Assembly (NCBI GenBank): GCA_034430835.1
Contig: DAOUDX010000220.1
Span: 1 to 64,000 of the forward strand
DNA length: 64,000 nt
Source: JAFGED01 sp034430835
GTDB taxonomy: Bacteria > Chloroflexota > Anaerolineae > B4-G1
Direction of reading: 5' to 3'
Below, piece by piece: positions 8,308-17,087 of the stretch. The stretch's first letter is position 1. Each line of letters starts with the position of its first letter. The position numbers and the translations under genes are program-made. The notes beneath the pieces were generated by a model that made no database searches, was not told the DNA's origin, and was given only the letters and a program-made list of their open reading frames with translations.

Positions 8308-10532
8308 TTCTCCTCCATCACGCGAATCTTGCTCAGCAGCACGCGGTCGCCCATGCGATGACCGTCCTCCGCCAGGATGGGCAGGCGGCCCTCGTCGGAA
8401 TGCAGGCCGACCTCGATGTCGTAAAAGCCCGGCGGCGTCGTCTCTCCCACCCTGAGATCGCGCACGTCCTCGACGATCTGGCCCGGCTCCCAGGAGAAGG
8501 TTGGGGCATTCCCCTCGATAGGCCAGCCGTCGTTCCAGGCCCAGACCTGGTTCTCGTCGCCGAGGACGTGAGCAAAGACGCCATAGCTCCGTTCCATCTT
8601 CGACAGCGCCCGCCAGTAGAGCGTCAGGCGGATCGTCTCGCCGGGGCGCACGGCGCGCCTATCCAGCGCATAGCCGACCAGCGCAGCCTTTCCGTCAAAG
8701 TTGGCATCCAGCGGGTTGGGAAATTCGCTATCGTGTGGCAAAATCTCGACCGCCGCCAGACGCAGCGCGTCGCGCCCGTCGGGCGCGGTGAGGCGCGGGC
8801 CGTCGGGCAGGTAGAGGCCCACCTGGATGTATCCCGCGTCCGGCGCGTAAGCCGTCTCCGGGACGTGCACGCAGTACGTGTCGGCGAAGGGAACGCCCGG
8901 CTCCCAGGCGGTGGTCAGGTAGCGCCCCAGGCCGGGGTAGGTATCCCGCTGGGCCACCATCGTGCCCGTGTCGCTTAACAGGTGAACGAAGACAGCATAG
9001 TTCTGCCCGGTCCGCGCCAGCGGCTCCCAATAGAGGGTGACCTCGATCTCCTCGCCCGGCTTGACGGCGGTCGGTGTGACCTCGTAGCCCAGCAGGCGGG
9101 CCGTATCGTCGAGGTCGGCGTTCACGCGGTTGGGTATGGTCGCGATCTCCGACGCGGTCAGCGGGCGAGGGCGACCAAAGCCTGGGGTCAGCACACCGAC
9201 CAGCGCGTAGACGGCCAACGCCGCCATCCCAATCGCCACAACCGCTCCCGCCACCCAACCCCAACGGCGGGGGAAGAGCCGGCTCAGCCCTAGCGAGACC
9301 AGCACGGCGAACGCGGGCAGGCACGGGAAAAGAAAGCGCCCCATCGGCCCGGCGGGTTGGATCGCGATGTAATAGAAGACGACGCCGACAAAGAGGAGGA
9401 CGCTGGCGATCAGGGGGATCAGGAGGGCAGCGGGCGGGCTACCCCGGCGGGGGATCAGGTGGCCGGTCAGGGCGATGACGCAGAACCAGAACAGCGCCTG
9501 GTAAACGACCTCCGGCAGGGGGAGTTGTCCGTAGCCGAAGCGCCCCCACAGGCTGCTCCAGAGGTAGGGCAGACTCTGGGGAATGGCCCACAACCCCTCG
9601 GAAAATGACCGCCCCAACCACAGATCGTTGACCTTGCTCATGCCCGTGAGGTCGCCATAGAGCGCATAGTTGCGCGCAAACCACCACCCGGCGATAGCGA
9701 CCGCCAGCCCGCCGACGATCAGGTTGCCTCGCAGAAAGGCGCGCCAACCGCCGGTGAGCGCAGTCGAACCGTCGCGCGTCCGCCACATGGCCAGCGCGTA
9801 AGCCAGCTCGATGAGGGCCGACAGCGCCACCAGGTTGAACTTGGTCAGGAGCGCCAGGCCGTAGAGGACGCCCAGCACGACGTCGATGCGCCAGCTTGGG
9901 CCGTGACGCACCAACCGCACGCACGCCCACAGCACCGCCCCGCCGCAGAGAGCGGCCAGGATGTCGTTGTTGATCGCGCCGCTCAGGTAGATGAACTGCG
10001 GGTTGAAACCGACCAGCGCCGCCGCGCCGGCCGCCAGCCCAGGCCGGCCGGGTGCGATCTCGCGCCCGATGCCATACGTCACGCAGACGACGCCCGCGCC
10101 GATGAGCACCGTCATCCAACGCACGACGTAGACAGCCAGAGTGACGCCGTGGAACGGGAATTGCTCGTCCGCGCCGTGCAGATACTGGTTCTTGTTGTCG
10201 TCGCTGACCTCCCAGTAGCGGCTATCCCAGTGAGGATTGGTGGGCGGGTCGTAGTAGACGTCCTGCTCGACGTGCACCCACCAACTGGCGAGCGCGCCAA
10301 GGGCATAGTAGAGCGGCGGGTGGTGGCTCTGCGCGCGCGGCCCTTCGGCGGACTGCACCGGCAGCTCGCGGTAGACGATGAGGTGGCGCACGTAGCGGAA
10401 ATGGCGTATCTCGTCGGTGGGCTCGTAGATGGGGGAGGAGAGAGTATAGGCGAGGGCCAGCGCCAGGTAGGCGGCGAGGATAATGAACAATGAGCAATGG
10501 GACAATGAACGACGGCGGAGGAGTGCTCTCAC
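8304..10532 (-). CDS. DUF2142-type membrane protein with two C-terminal beta-sandwich domains
   Basis: A 742-aa polytopic protein resembling DUF2142/GT-C-fold glycosyltransferases. The first outer loop contains EPTDEIRHFRYVRHL and HHPPLYYALG, positions where GT-C enzymes carry acidic and aromatic active-site residues. About eleven membrane segments end near residue 480. Two consecutive beta-sandwich modules of about 110 aa follow, each with the pattern LLGYxL, PGExI, LYW, FVHLL and an ending GLY. The GTG at 10532 is chosen: GGAGG at 10543-10547 lies 10 nt upstream and it starts 7 nt after the stop of the previous gene, whereas the longer frame overlaps that gene. It is cotranscribed with the YfhO-like gene before it and overlaps the UPF0104 gene by 4 nt. 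Confidence 0.88.
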   Translation of the reverse strand: MRALLRRRSLSHCSLFIILAAYLALALAYTLSSPIYEPTDEIRHFRYVRHLIVYRELPVQSAEGPRAQSHHPPLYYALGALASWWVHVEQDVYYDPPTNPHWDSRYWEVSDDNKNQYLHGADEQFPFHGVTLAVYVVRWMTVLIGAGVVCVTYGIGREIAPGRPGLAAGAAALVGFNPQFIYLSGAINNDILAALCGGAVLWACVRLVRHGPSWRIDVVLGVLYGLALLTKFNLVALSALIELAYALAMWRTRDGSTALTGGWRAFLRGNLIVGGLAVAIAGWWFARNYALYGDLTGMSKVNDLWLGRSFSEGLWAIPQSLPYLWSSLWGRFGYGQLPLPEVVYQALFWFCVIALTGHLIPRRGSPPAALLIPLIASVLLFVGVVFYYIAIQPAGPMGRFLFPCLPAFAVLVSLGLSRLFPRRWGWVAGAVVAIGMAALAVYALVGVLTPGFGRPRPLTASEIATIPNRVNADLDDTARLLGYEVTPTAVKPGEEIEVTLYWEPLARTGQNYAVFVHLLSDTGTMVAQRDTYPGLGRYLTTAWEPGVPFADTYCVHVPETAYAPDAGYIQVGLYLPDGPRLTAPDGRDALRLAAVEILPHDSEFPNPLDANFDGKAALVGYALDRRAVRPGETIRLTLYWRALSKMERSYGVFAHVLGDENQVWAWNDGWPIEGNAPTFSWEPGQIVEDVRDLRVGETTPPGFYDIEVGLHSDEGRLPILAEDGHRMGDRVLLSKIRVMEEK

Positions 10533-10539
10533 GGCATGC

Positions 10540-12924
10540 CTACCTCCGCCGCAGTAGTCGCCGGGCAACGGCACCGACGAGCAGCAGCAACGTCAAGCCG
10601 GTGATCGCCAGGCCGATCTTGGGCAGCGGCGGGTCGTAGGCCAGCACGACCCGGTGCTCGCCCGACGGGACGCAGACGGCGCGCAGGACATAGTCGGCGC
10701 GCACCAGCGGCGCGGGCTCGCCATCCACCTCGGCCCGCCAGCCGGGATAGGCCACCTCGCTGAGGACGAGCAGCCCGCCGCCGCCCGATACCTGCGCCTC
10801 GATCCGGTTTCCTTCGTCGCGCACGCCTTCCACCTCACCGCTCCCGTCGCCCGTGCACGATAGCGGCGACTCCACCAGCGCCACCGCGCGCGGGTCGAAA
10901 TCAGGCTCGTGGATGCGGGCGAGGGTGCTCTCGTCGTCCAGCACCGCGACCTGCGGCACGACCCACGCGCGGGGCAGCACGCCGGGTCGCTCGTAGACCC
11001 ACACGCCCGATTCCTCCAGCGCCAGGCGGGGCGCGTCGGATCCCTCGAATTCCTGCGGGGCCGTCGTCACCAGGTAGCCGGCGTTGAGCAGGTCGTAGGT
11101 CCGTGCGCGCGGATCGGGCCGGGAGGTGATGAACTCTTCATATCGCTGGAGGACCAGCGGGTCGTATCCAAAGACACTGCGCAGCCCGAACTCCATGCCG
11201 CCGTTGTGCTCGAAATCATTCAGCCCCCAGGGGAGCACGCGCGCGGCCTGGGGGTCCTCCACGGCCTGGGAGATGATGCGCCAGTACGCGCTCTCCTGCA
11301 CGTCCACCGGCTGCACCGCCCCGCCGCCGAAAGTCCACAGGTCGAGCACGACCAGGCCCAGCGCCAGCAGCCACAACGCGCGGCGGGAGAGCGCGCCGTT
11401 GCGCCAGGCGCGCAGCAGGCCGGTCGATAGGAGGAAGAACAGCAAGAACGTCGCCGTCTGATTGGCCAGGTGGTATAGCCGCCCCGCCGCCGGGTTCGAC
11501 TCGCGCCCCCAGGCAAAGGCCGCGAATCCGGCCACGACCACTATCGCCGCGATCCCCGCCACGGTCAGAAAGATGGAGCGCTTGAGTGGCCTAAGCAGCC
11601 GTCGTCGTTCCTCCCCCCCTCTATCCCCCCCCTTGGGGGGGAGGCATCCCCCTCTGTCCCCCCGGATGGGTCCTTCCCCTGCTCTATCCCCCCCGGTGGG
11701 GGGGACGAGGGGGGGGGTGAGGGATTGAAGCGCCGTCACCATCAGCCCGGCCAGCGCGGCGGCGGCCAATGTGAAGAGGAACCCGGCCCTGGCCGGGGCC
11801 CGCACCGACTGGAACAGCGGCACGAAGCGATAGAACAGGGGATGGAGCGCGCCGTACTCCCCAAAGGCCAGCAGCAGCGCGCCCAGGCCGAGGGCGAACA
11901 GGAACGGCTTCAATCGATGGCACAGCCTGAGGCCCAGCAGCGCCAGCAGCAGCGGCAGGACGCCGACGTAGAGGATGAACTCGTCGTAGATGCCATCGCC
12001 CCAATAGCCGGTGCGCAGCGGCTCGCCGAAAAAGTTGGGCACCAGGAGGGTGAGCAGGTAGCCCGGCGGCCAGGAGAAGCGGGCGGCGAAATCGTAGCTG
12101 CCCCCCTGCCGCACCGAGTGGGCGACCAACTCGACCGTCGGCAGAACCTGCACCGCTGCTAGCGCCAGCCCGACGAGGAGCATCGCGCTCGTCTGTGCCA
12201 GCGGGAGCGCCGCCGCTCGCACCGTCCGCTCCTCCCGCCAACCTTCCCAGGCGCGGAAAGCGGCGTAGGCGGCCAGCCCCAGCGCCACGTAGAGGAACGA
12301 GGCGGTGTGGCCCGCCAGGATCGAGAGCCCGACCGGTAGTCCCCCCAGCACAGCCAGACCCCACGACCGGCGCGCCGTGGCGCGCCCGTAGGCCCACAGC
12401 ACGAAGGGCAGCCACGTCCCGGTGGTGATGACGCCCAGGTGGCCCGCCTGCACGCGCACGAAAAAATAGCCGCTGAAGGCAATGACGGTCCCGCCGACGA
12501 GCGCCCCGGCCTTCGACGCGCCCTCCGCGCGCAGCCATGCATACATCCCCGTCCCCGCCAGCCACAGGTGCAGGACGACGATCAGCCCCAGCGCCTTGGG
12601 GACGGGCAGCAGCAGCGCCAGCCACGTGGGGGGGTAGAAAAGCGCTGGCTGGGGGTTGGCGACGAAGGGCAACCCCGAGGAGAGGTAGGGGTTCCACAGC
12701 GGCAGGCGGCCCTGGTGGATCGAGGAACGGGCGAAGCTGAGCCAGTGGTAGAACATATGGGTCAGATCGTTCCCGGCGACGATGCGGCTGGAGGGCAGCC
12801 ACAGCACGTCCCAAAAGAAGGCCAGGCATAGCAATCCCAGGGCCGCAACCGGCCAGGCGCTGCGCCAGAGGGTGTCTATTCTGTGTCTCTGTCTCCCAAT
12901 TTCATCCATGATGGAATAGCTCAC
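10540..12924 (-). CDS. YfhO-like membrane protein carrying an in-frame repeat insertion
   Basis: A 794-aa multi-spanning protein resembling the YfhO family (GT-C fold). The N-terminal half has the FYHWLSFARSSIHQGRLP loop and WNPYLSSGLPF, characteristic of the family. A hydrophilic stretch near residues 400-440, rich in Pro, Gly and Arg (PTGGDRAGEG, PPKGGDRGGEE), is encoded by a G/C-run palindromic repeat at 11611-11723 and is not part of the normal fold. The frame is nevertheless open throughout. The C-terminal 250 residues are an outer beta-rich domain with a final membrane helix. The start is GTG at 12924 with AAGGT upstream; an ATG at 12909 is an alternative. It is the first gene of the 12.9-7.3 kb run. 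Confidence 0.88.
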   Translation of the reverse strand: MSYSIMDEIGRQRHRIDTLWRSAWPVAALGLLCLAFFWDVLWLPSSRIVAGNDLTHMFYHWLSFARSSIHQGRLPLWNPYLSSGLPFVANPQPALFYPPTWLALLLPVPKALGLIVVLHLWLAGTGMYAWLRAEGASKAGALVGGTVIAFSGYFFVRVQAGHLGVITTGTWLPFVLWAYGRATARRSWGLAVLGGLPVGLSILAGHTASFLYVALGLAAYAAFRAWEGWREERTVRAAALPLAQTSAMLLVGLALAAVQVLPTVELVAHSVRQGGSYDFAARFSWPPGYLLTLLVPNFFGEPLRTGYWGDGIYDEFILYVGVLPLLLALLGLRLCHRLKPFLFALGLGALLLAFGEYGALHPLFYRFVPLFQSVRAPARAGFLFTLAAAALAGLMVTALQSLTPPLVPPTGGDRAGEGPIRGDRGGCLPPKGGDRGGEERRRLLRPLKRSIFLTVAGIAAIVVVAGFAAFAWGRESNPAAGRLYHLANQTATFLLFFLLSTGLLRAWRNGALSRRALWLLALGLVVLDLWTFGGGAVQPVDVQESAYWRIISQAVEDPQAARVLPWGLNDFEHNGGMEFGLRSVFGYDPLVLQRYEEFITSRPDPRARTYDLLNAGYLVTTAPQEFEGSDAPRLALEESGVWVYERPGVLPRAWVVPQVAVLDDESTLARIHEPDFDPRAVALVESPLSCTGDGSGEVEGVRDEGNRIEAQVSGGGGLLVLSEVAYPGWRAEVDGEPAPLVRADYVLRAVCVPSGEHRVVLAYDPPLPKIGLAITGLTLLLLVGAVARRLLRRR
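11611..11723. repeat. Palindromic C-run/G-run repeat inside the YfhO-like ORF
   Basis: Three imperfect palindromic units lie in tandem, each a run of C residues, a short centre (TT, GGAT or CGGT) and a run of G residues, separated by CTCTAT/CTCTGT-type linkers. The total length keeps the surrounding reading frame open. Such C-run/G-run palindromes are usually intergenic REP-like elements. Confidence 0.85.
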
Positions 12925-13022
12925 TCGCTACCTTGCTTTGCAAAGTACTTTCCTGGCTGAGTTAGGCGCGCAATAGAGCAATCAGGTGCGGCCAATCATG
13001 CAACATAACCAGCAAGTAAGAC

Positions 13023-14996
13023 CTAATTCCATGTTCCCAAAGTTCGACAATAGCGCGCCCCGGATTCAACATTCACTGCTCCTCGCAAGAAGGGCGTGAG
13101 GGTTCGCCTAGGGTTGCCTGGGGCACTTCCACTGTGTCTCTGCCGCGCTATTCGCCTGTTGCAGTATGTGATATACAGTTGGTGCTTGGCTCTTGTGAGA
13201 GACACGTAGAGCAATCGTCTCTCGTCATCAAGAGCCTCTCCTCTGGCATCACCCGGAATGAGTTGCTCCTCGGCAGCGACAATGATGACAGCTTTTGCAG
13301 AAAGCCCTTTAGCCCTGTGCATCGTCAAGATGTTGATCTTTTCCGACTCCAACTCTTGGTCAAGAGTGTCTTCGGGGCTTGTAAGGGCTTGTACTAGTTG
13401 ATCGAGCGTAGCAGCGTTGAAGCGCTCTGCCACTCGTTCAATATGGATGAGGACTGAGCGTCGATCCTCTTGAGAAGGGATCACGATCCCTGCAAGGTCA
13501 GACAGCCGCCCGAAGAGCTCTCCCCGTATTCTAGCGCGTTCAACATCATCCTCGAGATCAAGAGGCTCGGAAGGGCTCAAGTCAGCAAGCATATCTCTGA
13601 GTTCGCGAATCGCAGAAACCTCCCGCTGTGCGAGTCTGCCACGGGGTATAGTCTCCGGGTCATCCTCAATGCATCGGAGCGCCTGATGGAATCGTAGTCC
13701 ACTCTTGACAGCATAATCATAGATCGCCGCTATTGTCTTGGATCCGATCTGATTCTTCCTGCCAACGGATTGGAGCAAGGTACGCCACGCTAGATCATCA
13801 TGAGGGTTGAGTGCAAGCCGCATGAGACTCAGCACGTAGCGGCCCGGTGCTTCGTCCATCGGGCCGCCCCTCTCTGACCGAACGTTGACGTCCATACCCC
13901 TACTACATAGCGCTGCCTTGAGAACCGATGAGTATCTTTCTTGGTGATCGCTTCGAAGCAATATCAGAATATCGTCAGGATCGTATTGCTCAACATCGAT
14001 AAGATATCTGCAGATAGATGCAACTCCTCTTGCTTCCTCATGCTGATCGCCAAAGCGAAGCAGATGTACCTCGCCGTCGCCGGCGCCCGCGCAAGGATTC
14101 AGCGGTTTCTCAATTCGGTTGTGGTCCAAGTTGGCAACGTACTGACCTACTGCAACTATGGATCGATCGCATCGCCAGCATGTATCGAGTTCCAGTGAGA
14201 CAGAGGGATGATACTCATCCAGGAAGCGGCGAATTCCTGCCGGATGGGCACGACGAAAGCCATATATGCTTTGGTCATCGTCACCAGCGCAGAACACTTC
14301 TGCACCAAGGTCTGCTAGGATTCGGACGATTGCCAAATCGCATTTGTTGAGGTCTTGATACTCGTCAACGAGTAGATGCTGAATGTCGCCTTCCAGGTCG
14401 AACTCATCGGGGTTCTCCTCCACAGCATGCTTGAGCTGCCAGACAAGTTCAGAACGGAGAGTATATCCGTAGATCTCCCGATGCTGACTCCAAGCGCCCA
14501 TGAAGTTGGGATCAGCGGGCTGATAGCCTGAGTTTTCCACTGCCAGACTCTGCCAATCACTTGATAATTCCGCGAATTTCTCTCGGATTTCCCTGTCACG
14601 AAGGCTCAACATCTGAGCAATATCGGCCCGGATGATGAACTTCTCCTCGAAGTCATCAGCTATTCTCAAAGGCTGCGGCAGGGAGGTTATCAGCCTAGAG
14701 TTCCGGAGGAGTTGCCGAAGAGCAAAGGAATGCAGCGTGCTGACTCGAGGTGTGGACAGACTGTGTTGTGATAGCTCGTCGGCGACGCTTCTGCGGAGAT
14801 CGTAGGCATTTACTCTGGTGAAGGCAACTGCAAGGATCGAATCCGGCGGGACCCCATCCTCAGTCACCAACTTTGCTACACGTCGGGTAAGAGTCAGAGT
14901 CTTCCCCGTACCTGGCCCCGCTAGGAGTCGCGCATGCATTCCTGTATGTCCGGCAGCCTCAAGCTGTCTTCCACGAAGTTCATCGTCCCATGCCAT
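13023..14996 (-). CDS. UvrD/Rep-type ATP-dependent DNA helicase
   Basis: A 657-aa superfamily 1A helicase, translocating 3'-5' on DNA using ATP. Motif I (Walker A) is GPGTGKT near residues 28-34. Motif II is VDEYQD near residue 212, followed by GDDDQSIYGFRRA (motif III). Motif V is visible as TMHRAKGL and motif VI as LLYVSLTRAK near residue 610, so all helicase motifs are complete. The ATG at 14996 has AAGGGG 8 nt upstream. A 60-base sample (13381-13440) is 53% G+C against 78% in the neighbouring gene (15061-15120). Together with its misplaced position between glycan genes, this suggests acquisition by transfer. It lacks the long C-terminal extension of classical PcrA/UvrD. Confidence 0.92.
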   Translation of the reverse strand: MAWDDELRGRQLEAAGHTGMHARLLAGPGTGKTLTLTRRVAKLVTEDGVPPDSILAVAFTRVNAYDLRRSVADELSQHSLSTPRVSTLHSFALRQLLRNSRLITSLPQPLRIADDFEEKFIIRADIAQMLSLRDREIREKFAELSSDWQSLAVENSGYQPADPNFMGAWSQHREIYGYTLRSELVWQLKHAVEENPDEFDLEGDIQHLLVDEYQDLNKCDLAIVRILADLGAEVFCAGDDDQSIYGFRRAHPAGIRRFLDEYHPSVSLELDTCWRCDRSIVAVGQYVANLDHNRIEKPLNPCAGAGDGEVHLLRFGDQHEEARGVASICRYLIDVEQYDPDDILILLRSDHQERYSSVLKAALCSRGMDVNVRSERGGPMDEAPGRYVLSLMRLALNPHDDLAWRTLLQSVGRKNQIGSKTIAAIYDYAVKSGLRFHQALRCIEDDPETIPRGRLAQREVSAIRELRDMLADLSPSEPLDLEDDVERARIRGELFGRLSDLAGIVIPSQEDRRSVLIHIERVAERFNAATLDQLVQALTSPEDTLDQELESEKINILTMHRAKGLSAKAVIIVAAEEQLIPGDARGEALDDERRLLYVSLTRAKHQLYITYCNRRIARQRHSGSAPGNPRRTLTPFLRGAVNVESGARYCRTLGTWN

Positions 14997-15059
14997 TGTG
15001 TGCCCCTTCTGTTAGTGCTGCTGCCCAACGTGTAGTTTAACAGAACCAAGCCGATCTGT

Positions 15060-17087
15060 CTACTCCGCCGGCAGCGCGATCTCCAGCCCCACCGTCGCCG
15101 CGTCGGCGCCCAGCAGCGGGACGTTGCCGAGAAAGTCCCCGCTTCCGGGCTGGAGGGTGTACATGCCGACGCGCATCGTGAGCGCGCCCGGCGGGGCGTC
15201 GGGCGGGACCTGCATCTCGAACCAGTTGAGGATCGTATCGCTGGCACGCCAGTAGACGGGGCGCAGGCTCGGCCCGTCCTGCTGCCCGCGCAGCTCGCCC
15301 TGCGCGTCGAGCAGGTGGTTGAACCAGTGGTAGTAGACGTCCTCGGTGGGGGTCTCGGTGGGCCGCCAGATCAGCGTCCAGCGGATCGCGCCGCCGGGCT
15401 TCAAGTTTCCTTCGAGGCAAGTACCGAGGAGCTGCGCGCCGTTGGCCCAGGTGCGCGGCCCACCGTCCAGCGGCCGCATGCAGGGGATATCCGGCTCGCC
15501 GCCCGGCCAGCGGTAGAAGCGGTAGGAGCGGATGCCTTCGCGCAGCGGGATGCGCGCGGCGGCTACCGCCGGCGTGAAGGTAGCGAGCAGTTCTTCCCCA
15601 GGCGATGCCTCGCCAAACGCGGGTTCGTAGGCCACCCAGTAGACGGCGGGGTGGGCCGGGAATACGAGCGCCGTCCGCACGTCCACCGGCCTGTGGGGAT
15701 AGCCATACAGCAGCACGTCGGCGGCGTTGGGCATCTCGTACATGCGCGGCTCGTCCCCCAGCGCAAGCAGGATCACCTCCTCGCTGCCGATCTCTTCTCC
15801 CAACCTTTTGGCCGTCTCGACCGCCCGCATCTCGTAGGTCACCGGCGTGCCGTACCCGCCGAACGCCGTCTCGCGCGTCATGACAAAGCGCAGGATGGAG
15901 ACGAACTCGTGGGTCTGCGCGACGACGAGCGCCGCGATCAGCACAACCAGGACCGCCTGGAGGATGCGCGCCAGATGGCCTTTCAGCCGGCCGGCCTGGG
16001 CGACGACCCAGCCGACGAGGATGAACTGCGCCGGAAGGGTCGTGGTAAAGTAGTGAGGCGCGACTGGCCTGCTCTCGCTATAGCGCGTCAGGAACAGGGC
16101 CGGCATCACCAGCCAGGTGGCCGCCATCAGCGCGGCGGCCGTCTCGCCGTCCAGGCCGGTGCGTGCACAGCGGATGGCCCGCCACAGCGCCAGGACGACG
16201 CCGAGAATGGCCCCACCTCCCAGGAGGGCAAAGAGCCAGCGGGCGTTGGGCGTGGCGACCAGGAACTCCTGGTAGAGGTCCAGTCCGGTCAGGTGGTGCA
16301 GGTCGTAGCCGGTGGTGATGACCCAGGTAGTGTAGGCAGCATCAGGTCTGATGCTTGACGGTTCTTGAGCTAACACGACGTAGCGCTGGACGTTGCGCCA
16401 GTCTTTGCCGGCGTCGGTGATCAGGTAGGGGACGAAGGTCAGCGCGGCTACCAGCACGCACACCGGCACGAGCCGCCAGTCGATGCGTTTGAAGAAGACG
16501 ATGCCCCACAGGATGGTCAGCAGGATGAAGGGGAGGGACGTCAGGTGGGTCTGCACCAGTGCGGCCAGCGCCAGGGCGTGGGCTATCAGCGCCCAGCGCC
16601 GCCCGCGCACGAACGCCAGCCACCCAGTCGTGACGTACAGCATCACCAGCGGCGGCATCAGCACCGTGTGCCAGATCTTGCGCGAGTAGATCACGGCCCA
16701 CGGCGCGACGGTGTACAAAAGCGTTGCCACCAGAGCCGCTGTGCTGCCGAACCAGCGCCGCGTCAGAAAGTAGCAGCCGACCACGGCGAGCAGGTTGAGC
16801 AGAGCGACAAAGCCGGTGGCGAACACGGGACTGGGGGAGATGGCGTATGGAATGGCGTACAGCCAGATGGCGAAGGGGAACGTGCCCACCCCAGTGGAGG
16901 AGATCGGCCCCATCCACATGATCCTGCGCTCCTGCGCCATCCTCAACCCCCATTTGGAGATCTCGGACTGATCCCATAGGAACTCGGCCTGGTCGAGGTG
17001 GGTGAAGCGCAGCCAGGCGGCGAGGAGCACGATGGCGCACAACAAAACGAGTTCGAGCTTCGAGATAGGGTGCTTTTCGTCGCTCAA
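15060..17087 (-). CDS. GT39-family glycosyltransferase-like membrane protein with C-terminal beta-sandwich
   Basis: A 675-aa protein of the GT39/ArnT-like class, which transfers sugars from polyprenyl-phosphate donors on the outer face of the membrane. About eleven membrane segments occupy residues 10-420. The first loop carries FLWDQSEISKWG, where the family normally has an Asp-Glu pair, and a later loop has APWAVIYSRKIWHT, typical of the group. The last 120 residues form the region's shared beta-sandwich (AQLLGTCLE, RWTLIWRP, ending MRVGMYTL). The start is a TTG at 17087 that overlaps the preceding stop as TTGA, a 4-nt coupling; GAGG lies about 10 nt upstream. It is the last gene of a two-gene unit with the one before it. 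Confidence 0.87.
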   Translation of the reverse strand: MSDEKHPISKLELVLLCAIVLLAAWLRFTHLDQAEFLWDQSEISKWGLRMAQERRIMWMGPISSTGVGTFPFAIWLYAIPYAISPSPVFATGFVALLNLLAVVGCYFLTRRWFGSTAALVATLLYTVAPWAVIYSRKIWHTVLMPPLVMLYVTTGWLAFVRGRRWALIAHALALAALVQTHLTSLPFILLTILWGIVFFKRIDWRLVPVCVLVAALTFVPYLITDAGKDWRNVQRYVVLAQEPSSIRPDAAYTTWVITTGYDLHHLTGLDLYQEFLVATPNARWLFALLGGGAILGVVLALWRAIRCARTGLDGETAAALMAATWLVMPALFLTRYSESRPVAPHYFTTTLPAQFILVGWVVAQAGRLKGHLARILQAVLVVLIAALVVAQTHEFVSILRFVMTRETAFGGYGTPVTYEMRAVETAKRLGEEIGSEEVILLALGDEPRMYEMPNAADVLLYGYPHRPVDVRTALVFPAHPAVYWVAYEPAFGEASPGEELLATFTPAVAAARIPLREGIRSYRFYRWPGGEPDIPCMRPLDGGPRTWANGAQLLGTCLEGNLKPGGAIRWTLIWRPTETPTEDVYYHWFNHLLDAQGELRGQQDGPSLRPVYWRASDTILNWFEMQVPPDAPPGALTMRVGMYTLQPGSGDFLGNVPLLGADAATVGLEIALPAE

